A stretch of DNA of 64,000 nucleotides from Massilia aurea (GCF_014200505.1 NZ_JACHBX010000005.1:186001-250000), one strand, 5' to 3'. Counted from the first letter of the stretch, positions 1-8,556 are shown. Notes: generated by a model from the sequence alone, not told the origin. Numbers and translations are program-made.

Positions 1-113
1 AGCTTGAACTGGTGCGCGTGAAGCTGCCCGAACTGATGGCTGGCGTGGCAACGCTGAAGGTGCCGCTGGTGGCCGAAACGGGCGTCGGCGCAAACTGGGA
101 AAAGGCGCACTAA
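1..113 (+). CDS. polA: DNA polymerase I, C-terminal end (partial)
   Basis: Only the last 36 codons lie in the window, read from base 3 to the TAA at 111-113. The tail ends in GVGANWEKAH, closely matching the usual DNA polymerase I C-terminus (GVGxNWxxAH), which belongs to the Klenow polymerase domain. The enzyme fills gaps in replication and excision repair. The gene runs in from the left, so nothing can be said about its exonuclease domains. A palindromic repeat of the GTAGGGTGG family directly follows the stop. The call rests on this short tail alone, but the motif is distinctive. Confidence 0.8.
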   Translation, partial: LELVRVKLPELMAGVATLKVPLVAETGVGANWEKAH

Positions 114-150
114 CCGTAGGGTGGACGGCTACGCTGTCCACGCGTTGACC
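114..150. repeat. GTAGGGTGG-family palindromic repeat, single copy
   Basis: The sequence reads CGTAGGGTGGACGGC, a short loop, then GTCCACGCG, so GTGGAC pairs with GTCCAC. It begins directly after the polA stop. Four more copies occur at 42085-42118, 42183-42216, 59957-59990 and 60053-60086, there as inverted doublets. This one is single and lies between two genes on the same strand. Confidence 0.75.
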
Positions 151-206
151 CAAAAATCCGTTACAGAACGCGTATTTTTCTCGCAATTTATATGTGAGAA
201 TAAGTG

Positions 207-3155
207 ATGTTTACGCAACCTGACTACGCGGCACTGTTCGCGGCCTCGCCGTATCCTTACCTGCTCATCAACCGGGATTTCACCATCATTGGTGCGAATC
301 CCGCGTATCTGGAATCGACCGGGCGCACGGCGCAGCAGATCGTTGGCCAGCACATCTTCGAAGCGTTTCCGACCGATCCAAACGACCCCGCATCGACCAA
401 CGTCGACGAGGTACGCCGCTCGATCGAACAAGCTTTTGCGACGAAGCAGCCGCACACCAGCGCGCTGCTGCGCTATGCGGTACCGCGCGAAACGCCGGGC
501 GGCCACGTGTTCGGCGAGCGTTACTGGAGCGCGATCCATACACCGGTGTTCGATGCCGCCGGCGAGGTCGCCTTCGTGGCGCAAAACGCCATCGATGTCA
601 CGGATCTGTACCGCTTCGACGCCGCCACCGGCGCCTACCATCTCAGGCATGGCGCGCATGCGGTGCCCGACATGCCGCAGATGACCCGGCCGCAGATGCA
701 CGAGGCAATGACGCGCATCCTGAGCCTGGAGCGCAGCCAGTTGCAGACAATGTTCAACCAGGCGCCGAGCTTCATCGCGGTGCTCACCGGCCCAGATCAC
801 GTCTTCGAGATGGCCAACGAAGCGTATTACCAGCTGGTCGGGCGCCGGGAGCTGATTGGCAAACCCTTGCTCGACGCCCTGCCCGAGCTGGCGGCGCAGG
901 GCGTGCGCCGCGTATTCGATGGCGTCTTCGCGGGCGGCAAGCCGGTTGTGCTGCGCGATTCATTGATCTCGCTGCAGCGCCGGCCGGATGGCGCGCTGGA
1001 ACAACGCTACGTCGATCTGCTGTGCCAGCCGATCTTCGGCCACGACGGGCAGGTGACGGGCATCTTCGCCCAGGGCAGCGATGTCACCGAGGCCTATCAC
1101 GCGGCGCAGGCGCTGTTCGAAAAAGTCCAGCAGCTCGAAGAGGTCCGCGAAAACCAGACCTTCCAGCTCACACTGGCCGACCGCATCCGGCAGCTCGCCG
1201 ACCCCGATGACGTGACCGAGGCAGCCTGCGAGCTGCTGGGCCGCGCCCTGCAGGTGTCGCGCGTGCTGTATGCGCAGATCGACGACGCCGCCGGCACCGT
1301 TGCGATCGTGCGCGACTGGACCGCCCAGGGCGTGGCGAGCCTGGCCGGCAAGGCCATGGTCATGGACGATTTCGGCCCGCCGATGATCGCCGCGTTGCGC
1401 GCCGGCCAGACCGTCGTCAACCACGATGTCGCGCGGGACAGCCGGACCGCGGGCAATACCGGCATCTATGCGCAGATCGGCGTCGGCGCCGACCTGCTGG
1501 TCCCGTATATCAAGGCCGGAAAGATGCGGGTCGTGCTGACGGTGCAGAATGCTTCGCCGCGGCGGTGGCGCGAGGCCGAGATACGGATGGCGCAGGAGAC
1601 CGCCGAGCGCACCTGGTCGGCGGTCGAAGCGGCGCGCGCGCACGCCGCGCTGCGCCGTGAACGCGACCAGAGCCAGAGCATCTTCGACAGCATGGGCGAG
1701 GGCTTCGCGGTGCTCGACAAGGACTGGAACATCCTGCGCATGAACGCCGAAGGCCTGCGCCTGACCCAGCGCCGCGCCGAAGATGTCATCGGCCACAACC
1801 ACTGGGAAGTCTGGCCCGAACTGCGCGCTACCCCGGCCGACGCGGTGTTCCGGCGCGTGATGAGCACCGGCGCTCCCGGGATTCTCGAGCTGGCCCACCG
1901 CATGCCCGATGGGCGCCAGGCCTGGATCGAAACGCGCACCCACCGCTCGCTCGATGGCGGCATCGCGTTCTTCTTCCGCGATGTCACCGAGCGCCGCGAA
2001 GCGCAAGAGCAGCTCACTGCCGCCGACCGGCGCAAGGATGAATTCCTGGCGATGCTGGCGCACGAACTGCGCAATCCGCTCGCACCCATCGGCGCGGCCG
2101 CCGACCTGCTGCAACGGGCGCGGCTCGATGAAGCGCAGGTGCGCAAGACCAGCCAGGTCATCGGGCGCCAGGTGCGCCACATGACGAGCCTCGTCGACGA
2201 TCTGCTGGACGTCTCGCGCGTCACGCGTGGCCTGGTGGCGCTGCACACCGAGCGCCTGGACATCCGGCATATCGTGAACGACGCGATCGAGCAGGTCACG
2301 CCCCTGATTCACGCGCGCCGCCATCACCTGGCGCTCGAATTGCCGCCGCAAGCGCCGCTGGTCGAGGGCGACCACAAGCGCCTGGTGCAGGTGCTGGCCA
2401 ACCTGCTCAGCAATGCAGCGAAATACACGCCCGAAGGTGGCCACATCACCTTGGGCACCGAAGTGCGCGCCACGCACGTGCTGCTGCGGGTGGCCGACAA
2501 CGGCATCGGCATGGCGCCCGAACTGGTCGCGCGTGCGTTCGAGCTGTTTTCGCAGGCCGAGCGCTCGTCCGACCGGTCGCTGGGCGGGCTGGGACTGGGT
2601 CTGGCGCTGGTGAAAAGCCTGGTCGGCCTGCATCACGGCACCGTCGCCTGCGAGAGTGCGGGGCAGGGCAAGGGCAGTACCTTCACGGTGTGCCTGCCGC
2701 GCCTGGACAGTGAGGTCGCGGCCGCAGGCGCGTTGGCCGCCGGCCCGGTGAGCGCACCGGCGCCGTCAGACCATCTTCGTATCATGGTGGTGGACGACAA
2801 CGTGGATGCCGCGACGATGCTCGCGCTGCTGCTCGAATCGAACGGGCACGAGGTGCGCGTCGAGCATGCGGCGTTGCCGGCGCTGGCTGCGGCCGAGCAC
2901 GCGGCGCCGCATGTGTACCTGCTCGATATCGGCCTGCCCGACCTCGATGGCATCGAACTGGCACGGCGCCTGCGCGCCCGGGCCAGCGCGCAGCGCGCGG
3001 TGCTGGTGGCGATCACCGGCTACGGCCAGGAGCAGGATCGCGCGCGCACTGCGGCCGCCGGCTTCAACCACCATCTGGTCAAACCGGTCGACATGCAGAA
3101 GCTGTACGCGATCCTGGGCGAAGTCTGCTCTGCGCGCGTGCGGGACAGTGCTTAG
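207..3155 (+). CDS. PAS/GAF hybrid sensor histidine kinase-response regulator
   Basis: This 982-residue protein looks like a soluble sensor, with no signal peptide or obvious membrane segment. Domain order: PAS (about 11-130), PAS (about 173-300), GAF (about 318-478), PAS (about 490-600), HisKA with the phospho-acceptor His near 619 in AHELRNPLAPI, HATPase (N box NLLSNAAKYTP near 730, G boxes DNGIGMAP and GGLGLGLALV to about 800), and a C-terminal receiver (VVDDN; phospho-Asp near 907 in LLDIGLPDLDG; KP near the end). It should autophosphorylate on His and pass the phosphate to its own receiver. The output is unknown: there is no DNA-binding domain and no adjacent regulator. ATG 207 is preferred; a GTG at 204 directly precedes it. 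The stop overlaps the tail of the convergent receptor gene by 4 bp. Confidence 0.9.
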   Translation: MFTQPDYAALFAASPYPYLLINRDFTIIGANPAYLESTGRTAQQIVGQHIFEAFPTDPNDPASTNVDEVRRSIEQAFATKQPHTSALLRYAVPRETPGGHVFGERYWSAIHTPVFDAAGEVAFVAQNAIDVTDLYRFDAATGAYHLRHGAHAVPDMPQMTRPQMHEAMTRILSLERSQLQTMFNQAPSFIAVLTGPDHVFEMANEAYYQLVGRRELIGKPLLDALPELAAQGVRRVFDGVFAGGKPVVLRDSLISLQRRPDGALEQRYVDLLCQPIFGHDGQVTGIFAQGSDVTEAYHAAQALFEKVQQLEEVRENQTFQLTLADRIRQLADPDDVTEAACELLGRALQVSRVLYAQIDDAAGTVAIVRDWTAQGVASLAGKAMVMDDFGPPMIAALRAGQTVVNHDVARDSRTAGNTGIYAQIGVGADLLVPYIKAGKMRVVLTVQNASPRRWREAEIRMAQETAERTWSAVEAARAHAALRRERDQSQSIFDSMGEGFAVLDKDWNILRMNAEGLRLTQRRAEDVIGHNHWEVWPELRATPADAVFRRVMSTGAPGILELAHRMPDGRQAWIETRTHRSLDGGIAFFFRDVTERREAQEQLTAADRRKDEFLAMLAHELRNPLAPIGAAADLLQRARLDEAQVRKTSQVIGRQVRHMTSLVDDLLDVSRVTRGLVALHTERLDIRHIVNDAIEQVTPLIHARRHHLALELPPQAPLVEGDHKRLVQVLANLLSNAAKYTPEGGHITLGTEVRATHVLLRVADNGIGMAPELVARAFELFSQAERSSDRSLGGLGLGLALVKSLVGLHHGTVACESAGQGKGSTFTVCLPRLDSEVAAAGALAAGPVSAPAPSDHLRIMVVDDNVDAATMLALLLESNGHEVRVEHAALPALAAAEHAAPHVYLLDIGLPDLDGIELARRLRARASAQRAVLVAITGYGQEQDRARTAAAGFNHHLVKPVDMQKLYAILGEVCSARVRDSA

Positions 3156-5395
3156 AACGTCGCGCGCAGCGTGGCCGATGCCGTGCGCGGCTCGGCGTAG
3201 TGCAGGCCGTTGTAAAAGCCCACCCGGTTGTAGTAGATCTTGTTGAAGACGTTGTTCAGATTGACGCTGGCCGTCAGGTTCTTGTTGATACGGTAGCTGG
3301 CCATCAGATTGGCCAGCCACACCGACCCTTGTTCGATGCGCGACAGGCTCGTGACCGGCGCCCCGCTGGCGGCGTAGCTGCCGGTCGGCTTCTGCGCAGT
3401 GTTCCACAGATTGCTCTGCCAGTTCACGCCGCCCCCGAGTGCATACTGGCCGTCGGCGCCGAAGCGGTAACTGGTAAACACCCGCAGCAGGTTGCGTGGA
3501 ATGACCGTATTGATGGCCACGCCCTGCGCGTTACGCGAGCGCGTATGGCTGTAGCCTGTCGTCAGATTCCATTGCCGTACGATCTGGCCTGATGCTTCGA
3601 CCTCGACGCCATCGATGACATTGCCCTTGCCGGTGGTGCGGTATGCCTGCACCGCGCCCGGCAGCGAATTGGGGGGCACGCTGTCGTCGATTTCGGCGAC
3701 GTTGTCCTTCTTGCTGCGGAAGATCGCTGCGGAGAAGTTCATGCGCCGGTCGAACAGTTCGGCCTTCACCCCGGCCTCGATATTGTTGCCCTCGACCGGA
3801 TCGAGGAGGACATTGCCCACATCGCGGAAATTCTGTGGCTGGAAGATGCTCGTGTAGGCGGTGTAGGCCGTCCATTGCTGGTTCAGGTCGAACAGCAGGC
3901 CAATATACGGTGTGACGATATCGTCGTTGGTAAAGCCGGTGGTGGTCGTGACGGGGCCGGCGGCACTGAAGTTGCGGGTATGGGTCGTGTACTTGCCATG
4001 TCGCACGCCGACGACGGCCTTCAGCGCATCGGACAGATTCAGGCGCGTGGCCAGGAAAGCCGCCTTCTGGTCAACCTGGCCGATGCTGGTCGGGACCGCG
4101 CCGACCGTGGTCGGAAATTCAGGCACGTCGCCACTCCAGCCGCGCCAGTCGGGGATCGCGCCATAGCCCGCCGGGACCGCGCCGAGCGTGATGCGCGGCG
4201 AGACCGTTTCGCGCTCGGCCTTTCCCCAGCCGAAGACCAGGTCGTGCTGGCGACCGAACAGGTCGAATTTGCCGTCGATGTTCCATTCGAGGACGTCCAT
4301 CGTTTCATCGGCCGGGAAGCGACCGTAGGCCACCGTGATGCCGCTGCCGTCGGGCCGCGGGTAGCCGCCATAGCCGAAGTACAGGCTGCCATCCTGTTCG
4401 CGATCGGCCGTGGTCCAGCCGGCGCGCAGGCGCCAGTTGCGGTTGAAGCGATGTTCGAGCGTGGCGAAGGTTTTTTCTTCCAGCAGATTCCACGACGCCC
4501 ACGGCGTGGACAGGTTCAGGTCATGCGGCATGTTCGCCAGCGAGCCGTCGGCGTTCCAGTACGGGACCGTTCCCCAGGTCGACCCGCGCGGGGCGGACTT
4601 CTGACGCTCGTGGCCGATTGCCAGTACCGTTGCCGGGCCCAGGTCGGCCTCCAGGATGCCGTACACGGCGCCCAGGTCCTGTTCATACAGCGGGCGGAAC
4701 GATTTCGCTTCTTGCTTGGCCACGACGAAGCGTCCGCGCAGCTTGCCGTCGAAGGCGAGCGGGCCACTCACATCGAGTTCGGCGCGGCGCAGGTCGTGCG
4801 TGCCGATGCGCAGCGCGGCATTGGCCTGGAAGGTCCTGGTCGGGCGCTTGCGCACCTGGTTGATCGTGGCCGACGGATCGCCCGCGCCGGTGGTCAAGCC
4901 AGTGGCACCCCGTACCACCTCGATGCGGTCGTAGACCACGTTGTCGCCATTGGCCTTGAGCGAGCTGCCGAACAGGTTCAGCATGCCGTCGACCTGGAAG
5001 TTGTTCACTGCGTAGCCCCGCGCGTTGTAGGTCACGCGTTCGGTGTCGTTGTAGTTGACGTAGATGCCAGTGACCTGCTGCATGGTGTCGGCCAGCGTCT
5101 GCAGGCCTTGCTCTTGCATGCGCTCGCGCGTGACGATCGAGAGCGACTGCGGGGTCTCGCGCGGCGTCAGGTTCAGGCGCGACCCGGTGGTCAAAGGGCC
5201 GGTCGTCGTGTACGAACCACTTCCTTCAGTCGTCGCGTCGCGCGCGCCGGTAATGGTCACCGCCTGCAGCGTGGTCGGGATGGTTTCCGGTGCCTCTTCG
5301 GCCTGGGCATGCCAGGACGGCAGGATGCCGAGGATGGCGGCGGTGCAAGTGCGAAGGACGAGGCAGCGAGGCAGCAAGGAGCGTGGCGGGAGCAT
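3152..5395 (-). CDS. TonB-dependent siderophore receptor
   Basis: This is a 747-residue outer-membrane receptor for a ferric siderophore (FhuE/FpvA-like family). It has a signal peptide of about 32 residues ending HAQA, a TonB box-like LQAVTITG at about 43-50, a plug domain (about 65-185, with TPRETPQSLSIVT and DRIEVVRGATGL), then a 22-strand-type barrel ending in the aromatic signal ATF. ATG 5395 is chosen because a GAGAAG motif sits 8 bases upstream; an in-frame ATG at 5443 has none. A Fur box lies about 100 bases upstream, so iron repression is likely. Transport would be driven by TonB-ExbBD encoded elsewhere. No siderophore synthesis genes adjoin it, so the ligand may be a xenosiderophore. 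Confidence 0.92.
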   Translation of the reverse strand: MLPPRSLLPRCLVLRTCTAAILGILPSWHAQAEEAPETIPTTLQAVTITGARDATTEGSGSYTTTGPLTTGSRLNLTPRETPQSLSIVTRERMQEQGLQTLADTMQQVTGIYVNYNDTERVTYNARGYAVNNFQVDGMLNLFGSSLKANGDNVVYDRIEVVRGATGLTTGAGDPSATINQVRKRPTRTFQANAALRIGTHDLRRAELDVSGPLAFDGKLRGRFVVAKQEAKSFRPLYEQDLGAVYGILEADLGPATVLAIGHERQKSAPRGSTWGTVPYWNADGSLANMPHDLNLSTPWASWNLLEEKTFATLEHRFNRNWRLRAGWTTADREQDGSLYFGYGGYPRPDGSGITVAYGRFPADETMDVLEWNIDGKFDLFGRQHDLVFGWGKAERETVSPRITLGAVPAGYGAIPDWRGWSGDVPEFPTTVGAVPTSIGQVDQKAAFLATRLNLSDALKAVVGVRHGKYTTHTRNFSAAGPVTTTTGFTNDDIVTPYIGLLFDLNQQWTAYTAYTSIFQPQNFRDVGNVLLDPVEGNNIEAGVKAELFDRRMNFSAAIFRSKKDNVAEIDDSVPPNSLPGAVQAYRTTGKGNVIDGVEVEASGQIVRQWNLTTGYSHTRSRNAQGVAINTVIPRNLLRVFTSYRFGADGQYALGGGVNWQSNLWNTAQKPTGSYAASGAPVTSLSRIEQGSVWLANLMASYRINKNLTASVNLNNVFNKIYYNRVGFYNGLHYAEPRTASATLRATF

Positions 5396-5490
5396 GAGCA
5401 GGTCTTCTCGGTATGAATGAATGAATGAGCGATGACTGGACACGCCCGTCAGCGTTGCTGAAGGGATGGTCCTGTCAAGATGCTCTAAAT

Positions 5491-5509
5491 TATAATGCGA
5501 ATCATTCTC
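5491..5509. promoter_or_regulatory. Fur box
   Basis: TATAATGCGAATCATTCTC matches the 19-bp Fur consensus GATAATGATAATCATTATC at 15 positions. It lies between the siderophore receptor (start 5395, minus strand) and the dienelactone hydrolase (start 5624, plus strand), so it could repress either or both when iron is plentiful. Confidence 0.75.
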
Positions 5510-5540
5510 ATTTGGAAAGTGTTATCACGTCATCATCGGG

Positions 5541-5562
5541 GCGTATGCGTATGCGTATGCGT
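5541..5562. repeat. GCGTAT hexanucleotide tandem repeat
   Basis: GCGTAT is repeated three times and followed by GCGTGT, directly upstream of the dienelactone hydrolase gene and 30 bases from the Fur box. It is a short simple repeat that could vary in length. No function is shown. Confidence 0.6.
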
Positions 5563-5623
5563 GTGCCGGGCTGCACCGATGCTAAACTCGCAAGCCTGTC
5601 CACCACTGATCGAAGGGATGACC

Positions 5624-6508
5624 ATGAAAGACCTCGTCAACGACGCCGGCAGTCTGCTCGGCGCGAGCGCATACACCGATGGCGTCGGCCGCCGCGACTT
5701 CATCCGGGCCGCCATCGGCACCGGCTTTGCCGCCAGCGCGCTGCCGGTCATGGCGCAGACCCAGATCCAGACCGATACCGACGGCCTTGACGCCGGCGAT
5801 ACCATCCTTGTCATCGATGGCCAGGACGTGCCGGTCTATCGCGCCCAGCCCAAGGGCAAGACGGGCGTGCCGGTGATCCTGGTGATCTCCGAGATCTTCG
5901 GTGTGCACGAATACATCAAGGACGTCGTGCGCCGCTTCGCCAAGCAGGGTTATATGGCGATTGCGCCCGACCTGTTCGTGCGCCAGGGCGACGCGACCAA
6001 GGCCCCGAGCACGGCCGAGCTGATGAAGAACATCGTCTCGAAGACGCCCGATGCACAGGTGATGTCGGACCTCGACCGCGTGGTCGCATGGGCCAAGCAG
6101 CGCGGCGGCGACACCGAGAAACTGGGCATCACCGGTTTTTGCTGGGGTGGCCGCATCACCTGGCTGTACGCGGCGCATAACCTCAACGTCAAGGCGGGCG
6201 TCGCCTGGTACGGGCGTCTGGTCGGCGAGGCAACCGCCACGTCGCCCAAGCACCCGATCGATTTTGCCCAGAACCTGAAAGTGCCGGTACTGGGCCTGTA
6301 CGGCGCGAAGGACACCGGCATCCCGGTCGAATCGGTCCAGCGCATGCAGGCCGCGCTCGACAAGGGCAACAGCCGCTCGACGATCCACGTGTACCCGGAG
6401 TCGGGCCACGCCTTCCACGCCGACTACCGCCCGATGTACAACGCGGCCGACGCGCAGGATGGCTGGAACCGCGCGCTGGCGTGGTTTGCCAAATACGGCG
6501 TCGCCTGA
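5624..6508 (+). CDS. Tat-exported dienelactone hydrolase family protein
   Basis: A 294-residue alpha/beta hydrolase. A twin-arginine signal (RRDFIR, Arg23-Arg24, then a hydrophobic stretch to VMAQ near 44) suggests folded export to the periplasm, unlike the classic cytosolic enzyme. The catalytic triad is visible: Cys173 in GFCWGG, Asp230 in GAKDTG and His262 in SGHAFHAD. Family members hydrolyse dienelactones or related esters; the substrate here is unknown. ATG 5624 is chosen over ATG 5618 because the GAAGGG ribosome site (5612-5617) abuts the latter and sits 6 bases from the former. It shares its upstream region, including the Fur box, with the divergent siderophore receptor. Confidence 0.88.
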   Translation: MKDLVNDAGSLLGASAYTDGVGRRDFIRAAIGTGFAASALPVMAQTQIQTDTDGLDAGDTILVIDGQDVPVYRAQPKGKTGVPVILVISEIFGVHEYIKDVVRRFAKQGYMAIAPDLFVRQGDATKAPSTAELMKNIVSKTPDAQVMSDLDRVVAWAKQRGGDTEKLGITGFCWGGRITWLYAAHNLNVKAGVAWYGRLVGEATATSPKHPIDFAQNLKVPVLGLYGAKDTGIPVESVQRMQAALDKGNSRSTIHVYPESGHAFHADYRPMYNAADAQDGWNRALAWFAKYGVA

Positions 6509-6511
6509 TCT

Positions 6512-6675
6512 AGGGAAGCACTGATTAATTCATGGCGGCGGACTTGGCGTTGAAAAGAGCCATCCTGCGGCGTTGCAAATTCTCGCAATAGCTCGCTATT
6601 GCTTCGATTTTGCGCCTTGCAGGCTGACTTTTTCAACTGCCAATTCCATCCCCCAGAATAAATCAGTGCTTCCCT
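6512..6675. mobile_element. MITE-like long palindromic element
   Basis: The ends AGGGAAGCACTGATT (6512-6526) and AATCAGTGCTTCCCT (6661-6675) are perfect 15-bp inverted repeats, extendable to about 19 bp with one mismatch. The inner parts are also complementary: TTGGCGTTGAAAA pairs with the complement of TTTTTCAACTGCCAA. The centre is the hairpin GCAATAG-CTCG-CTATTGC (6585-6602). The geometric centre and the hairpin centre coincide at 6593.5, so the whole 164 bp is one imperfect palindrome. No gene or clear target duplication is seen. It resembles a non-autonomous miniature transposable element; its right end lies 13 bases before the promoter of the next gene. Confidence 0.75.
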
Positions 6676-6688
6676 GGCAGGCTTTGCC

Positions 6689-6719
6689 TTGGACGAGGGC
6701 AGGCCGGGAGCGGTACAAT
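6689..6719 (+). promoter_or_regulatory. Candidate sigma-70 promoter of the ZIP transporter gene
   Basis: TTGGAC (6689-6694) and TACAAT (6714-6719) are separated by 19 bases, slightly long. Transcription would start near 6726. That makes TTG codons upstream (6573, 6684) unlikely starts for the ZIP gene. Confidence 0.45.
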
Positions 6720-6764
6720 GCCCGGTTTGCGGCTCGTCGCACGTACAGAACAAGAGGCCTTCAA

Positions 6765-7559
6765 ATCGACCCGTTTTCAGCCCCATTCATCGACCCGACC
6801 CTGCGCTCGATCCTGCTCGCGACGCTCGTCGCCGGCGTTGTCAGCATCTCCGGGGCTGCCATTTTCTCGTTTGCCCTGCTGTCGAAAGTGGTGGAAAAGA
6901 TGGTCAGCCTGTCGGTCGGCATCATGCTGGCCACGTCGCTGCTGCACGCGCTGCCGGAAGCATTCGATTCGGGCGCCGATACCAGGAGCCTGTTCGCCAC
7001 GCTGCTGGGCGGCTTGCTGGCCTTCTTTTTGCTGGAAAAGGTCGCCCTGCTGCGCCACTCGCACCACCACGAAGGCGACGGTCACCACCACGCCCATGGC
7101 CACGATGCGCGTGAAGCGGGCAAGGCCGGCTGGATGATCCTGCTCGGTGACGGCATGCACAACTTCACCGACGGCATCCTGATCGCCGCGGCCTTCCTGG
7201 CCAATCCGGAGCTGGGCATCGTTACCGCACTGGCGATCGTCGCCCATGAAATCCCGCAGGAAATCGGCGACTTCATCGTGCTGCTCAATGCCGGCTTTTC
7301 GCGCCTGCGCGCGTATGTGTTCAACCTGCTGTGCAGCCTGATGGCGGTGGCGGGGGGCTTGCTGGGGTATTACACGCTGGACCGGGCCAGCGGCCTGATT
7401 CCGTACGTGCTGGTGTTTGCGTCGTCAGGGTTCATCTATATCGCGGTGAGCGACCTGATGCCGCAGATGCAGCGGCGTTCGACGATGCGCGAGTCAATCC
7501 CGCAGGTGGTGCTGATCGGATTGGGCGTGGCGATCGTCGTCGCGTTGCACGCGTTTTGA
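6765..7559 (+). CDS. ZIP family metal transporter
   Basis: Inner-membrane zinc or iron permease of the ZIP family, about 264 residues with eight hydrophobic segments. The metal-binding motifs HNFTDG (His132) and HEIPQE (His161) are present, as is a His-rich cytoplasmic loop (about 86-110, HSHHHEGDGHHHAHGHD), as in LIV-1-like members. The start is odd. No ATG or GTG lies in frame near the N-terminus. A good ribosome site AAGAGG (6752-6757) is followed 7 bases later by ATC (6765) in the sequence I-D-P-F, where a homologue would be expected to read M-D-P-F. CTG at 6801 or TTG at 6684 are alternatives. The reading frame downstream is intact and membrane-like, so the function call is firm and the start is not. 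Confidence 0.85.
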   Translation: MDPFSAPFIDPTLRSILLATLVAGVVSISGAAIFSFALLSKVVEKMVSLSVGIMLATSLLHALPEAFDSGADTRSLFATLLGGLLAFFLLEKVALLRHSHHHEGDGHHHAHGHDAREAGKAGWMILLGDGMHNFTDGILIAAAFLANPELGIVTALAIVAHEIPQEIGDFIVLLNAGFSRLRAYVFNLLCSLMAVAGGLLGYYTLDRASGLIPYVLVFASSGFIYIAVSDLMPQMQRRSTMRESIPQVVLIGLGVAIVVALHAF

Positions 7560-7590
7560 TGTTGAATTAGTGGCAGCGCTGCGGACTTGG

Positions 7591-7688
7591 GTTCCAGCCT
7601 CCGCTGGAACGAGATGTTTGTGTCGCGTGTCGCAATCGCCGCTTTTAGCTGCTTGCATGGAAACCGTCGTTCCAGCGAAGGCTGGAAC
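7591..7688. repeat. GTTCC-family palindrome doublet (REP/REPIN-like)
   Basis: Two 20-bp palindromes, GTTCCAGCCTCCGCTGGAAC (7591-7610) and GTTCCAGCGAAGGCTGGAAC (7669-7688), lie in opposite orientation 78 bases apart; their flanks read ACTTGG and CGTCG mirrored. They fill the gap between the convergent ZIP and sulfurtransferase genes. Related doublets are at 33694-33788 and 37613-37711, and a single copy is at 58989-59008. Confidence 0.8.
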
Positions 7689-7701
7689 CCAGGTCGGTTG
7701 A

Positions 7702-8556
7702 CTAATTCGCGCCTTTGGCGACTGGCCGTGCCGGATCGCCGACCCACTCGCTCCACGACCCCGGATACAGCGCGGCGCCCGGCAAGCCTGCCACTTCCAG
7801 TGCCAGCAGATTGTGGCAGGCGGTCACGCCCGAGCCGCACTGCATGATGGCTGCGGCAGGATCGTCGATCAATGCGCCCAATTCCTCGCGCAGCTGCGCG
7901 GCATCCTTGAAACGCCCGTCAGGTCCCAGGTTGTCCTTGAAGAAGCGGTTCTTCGCGCCGGGAATATGCCCGCCCACCGGATCGATGGTCTCGTTCTCGC
8001 CGCGATAGCGATCGGCCGCGCGGGCATCGATCACGATCCGTTTGCCGCTTTCCAGATTGTCCAGCACCTCACGCACCGTCACGGTCGGCACGAACGGCGC
8101 CCTTACGCTGAACGAACCGCGCGGCCTGGTGCGCACCTCGGTCGTCAATGGCTGCCCAGCTGCTTCCCACGCTGCCATCCCGCCATCGAGCACCGCCACC
8201 GCCTCGTGTCCCAGCCAGCGCAGCAACCACCACAGGCGCGCCGCGAACATGCCGCCGTGCGCGTCATACGCCACTACCTGCGTGGTGTCGTCGATGCCGA
8301 AGTCGCGCAGGGCTTCGGCCAGCGCGTCTTTGTCGGGCAGCGGATGCCGGCCCAGGAACACGCCATCGGCGCCGTTCTTGGCACCCGACAGCACCGTCTC
8401 GATATCGGCAAATACCGCGCCCGGCAGGTGGCCGCTCGCGTAAGCGCCACGGCCGGCGGCCAGGTTCATCAGGTCGTGGCGGCAATCGACGACGACCCAG
8501 GCCGGGTCGTCGATGTGCGCAGTCAGGTCGGCGGCAGAGATCAGGGTCTGGTGCAT
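7702..8556 (-). CDS. sseA: Thiosulfate/3-mercaptopyruvate sulfurtransferase
   Basis: A 284-residue two-domain rhodanese. The N-terminal domain (about 5-120) is the inactive structural repeat. The C-terminal domain carries the active Cys240 in QCGSGVTAC, a CGSGVTA loop typical of 3-mercaptopyruvate sulfurtransferases. It transfers sulfur from mercaptopyruvate or thiosulfate to acceptors such as cyanide or thiols in the cytosol. ATG 8556 is preceded by the ribosome site AAAGGAA; longer in-frame extensions run into the upstream gene. It lies 10 bases downstream of the DMT exporter gene and is probably co-transcribed with it. The gene symbol is by family, not proven orthology. Confidence 0.88.
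   Translation of the reverse strand: MHQTLISAADLTAHIDDPAWVVVDCRHDLMNLAAGRGAYASGHLPGAVFADIETVLSGAKNGADGVFLGRHPLPDKDALAEALRDFGIDDTTQVVAYDAHGGMFAARLWWLLRWLGHEAVAVLDGGMAAWEAAGQPLTTEVRTRPRGSFSVRAPFVPTVTVREVLDNLESGKRIVIDARAADRYRGENETIDPVGGHIPGAKNRFFKDNLGPDGRFKDAAQLREELGALIDDPAAAIMQCGSGVTACHNLLALEVAGLPGAALYPGSWSEWVGDPARPVAKGAN

Noticed and set aside
960-2636. A 558-codon frame antisense to the histidine kinase
   Set aside because: Same reason: it mirrors a multi-domain gene with clear motifs and has no ribosome site or recognisable domain.
3875-5416. A 513-codon plus-strand frame opposite the siderophore receptor
   Set aside because: The minus-strand receptor has signal peptide, plug, barrel and Fur box; the opposite frame is low-complexity Ala/Gly/Arg.
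6573-6764. TTG starts upstream of the ZIP gene
   Set aside because: They lie inside the palindromic element or before the predicted transcription start, and the added residues do not resemble ZIP proteins.
7591-7688. CRISPR array
   Set aside because: Only two palindromes in opposite orientation, with no regular repeat-spacer series or cas genes.
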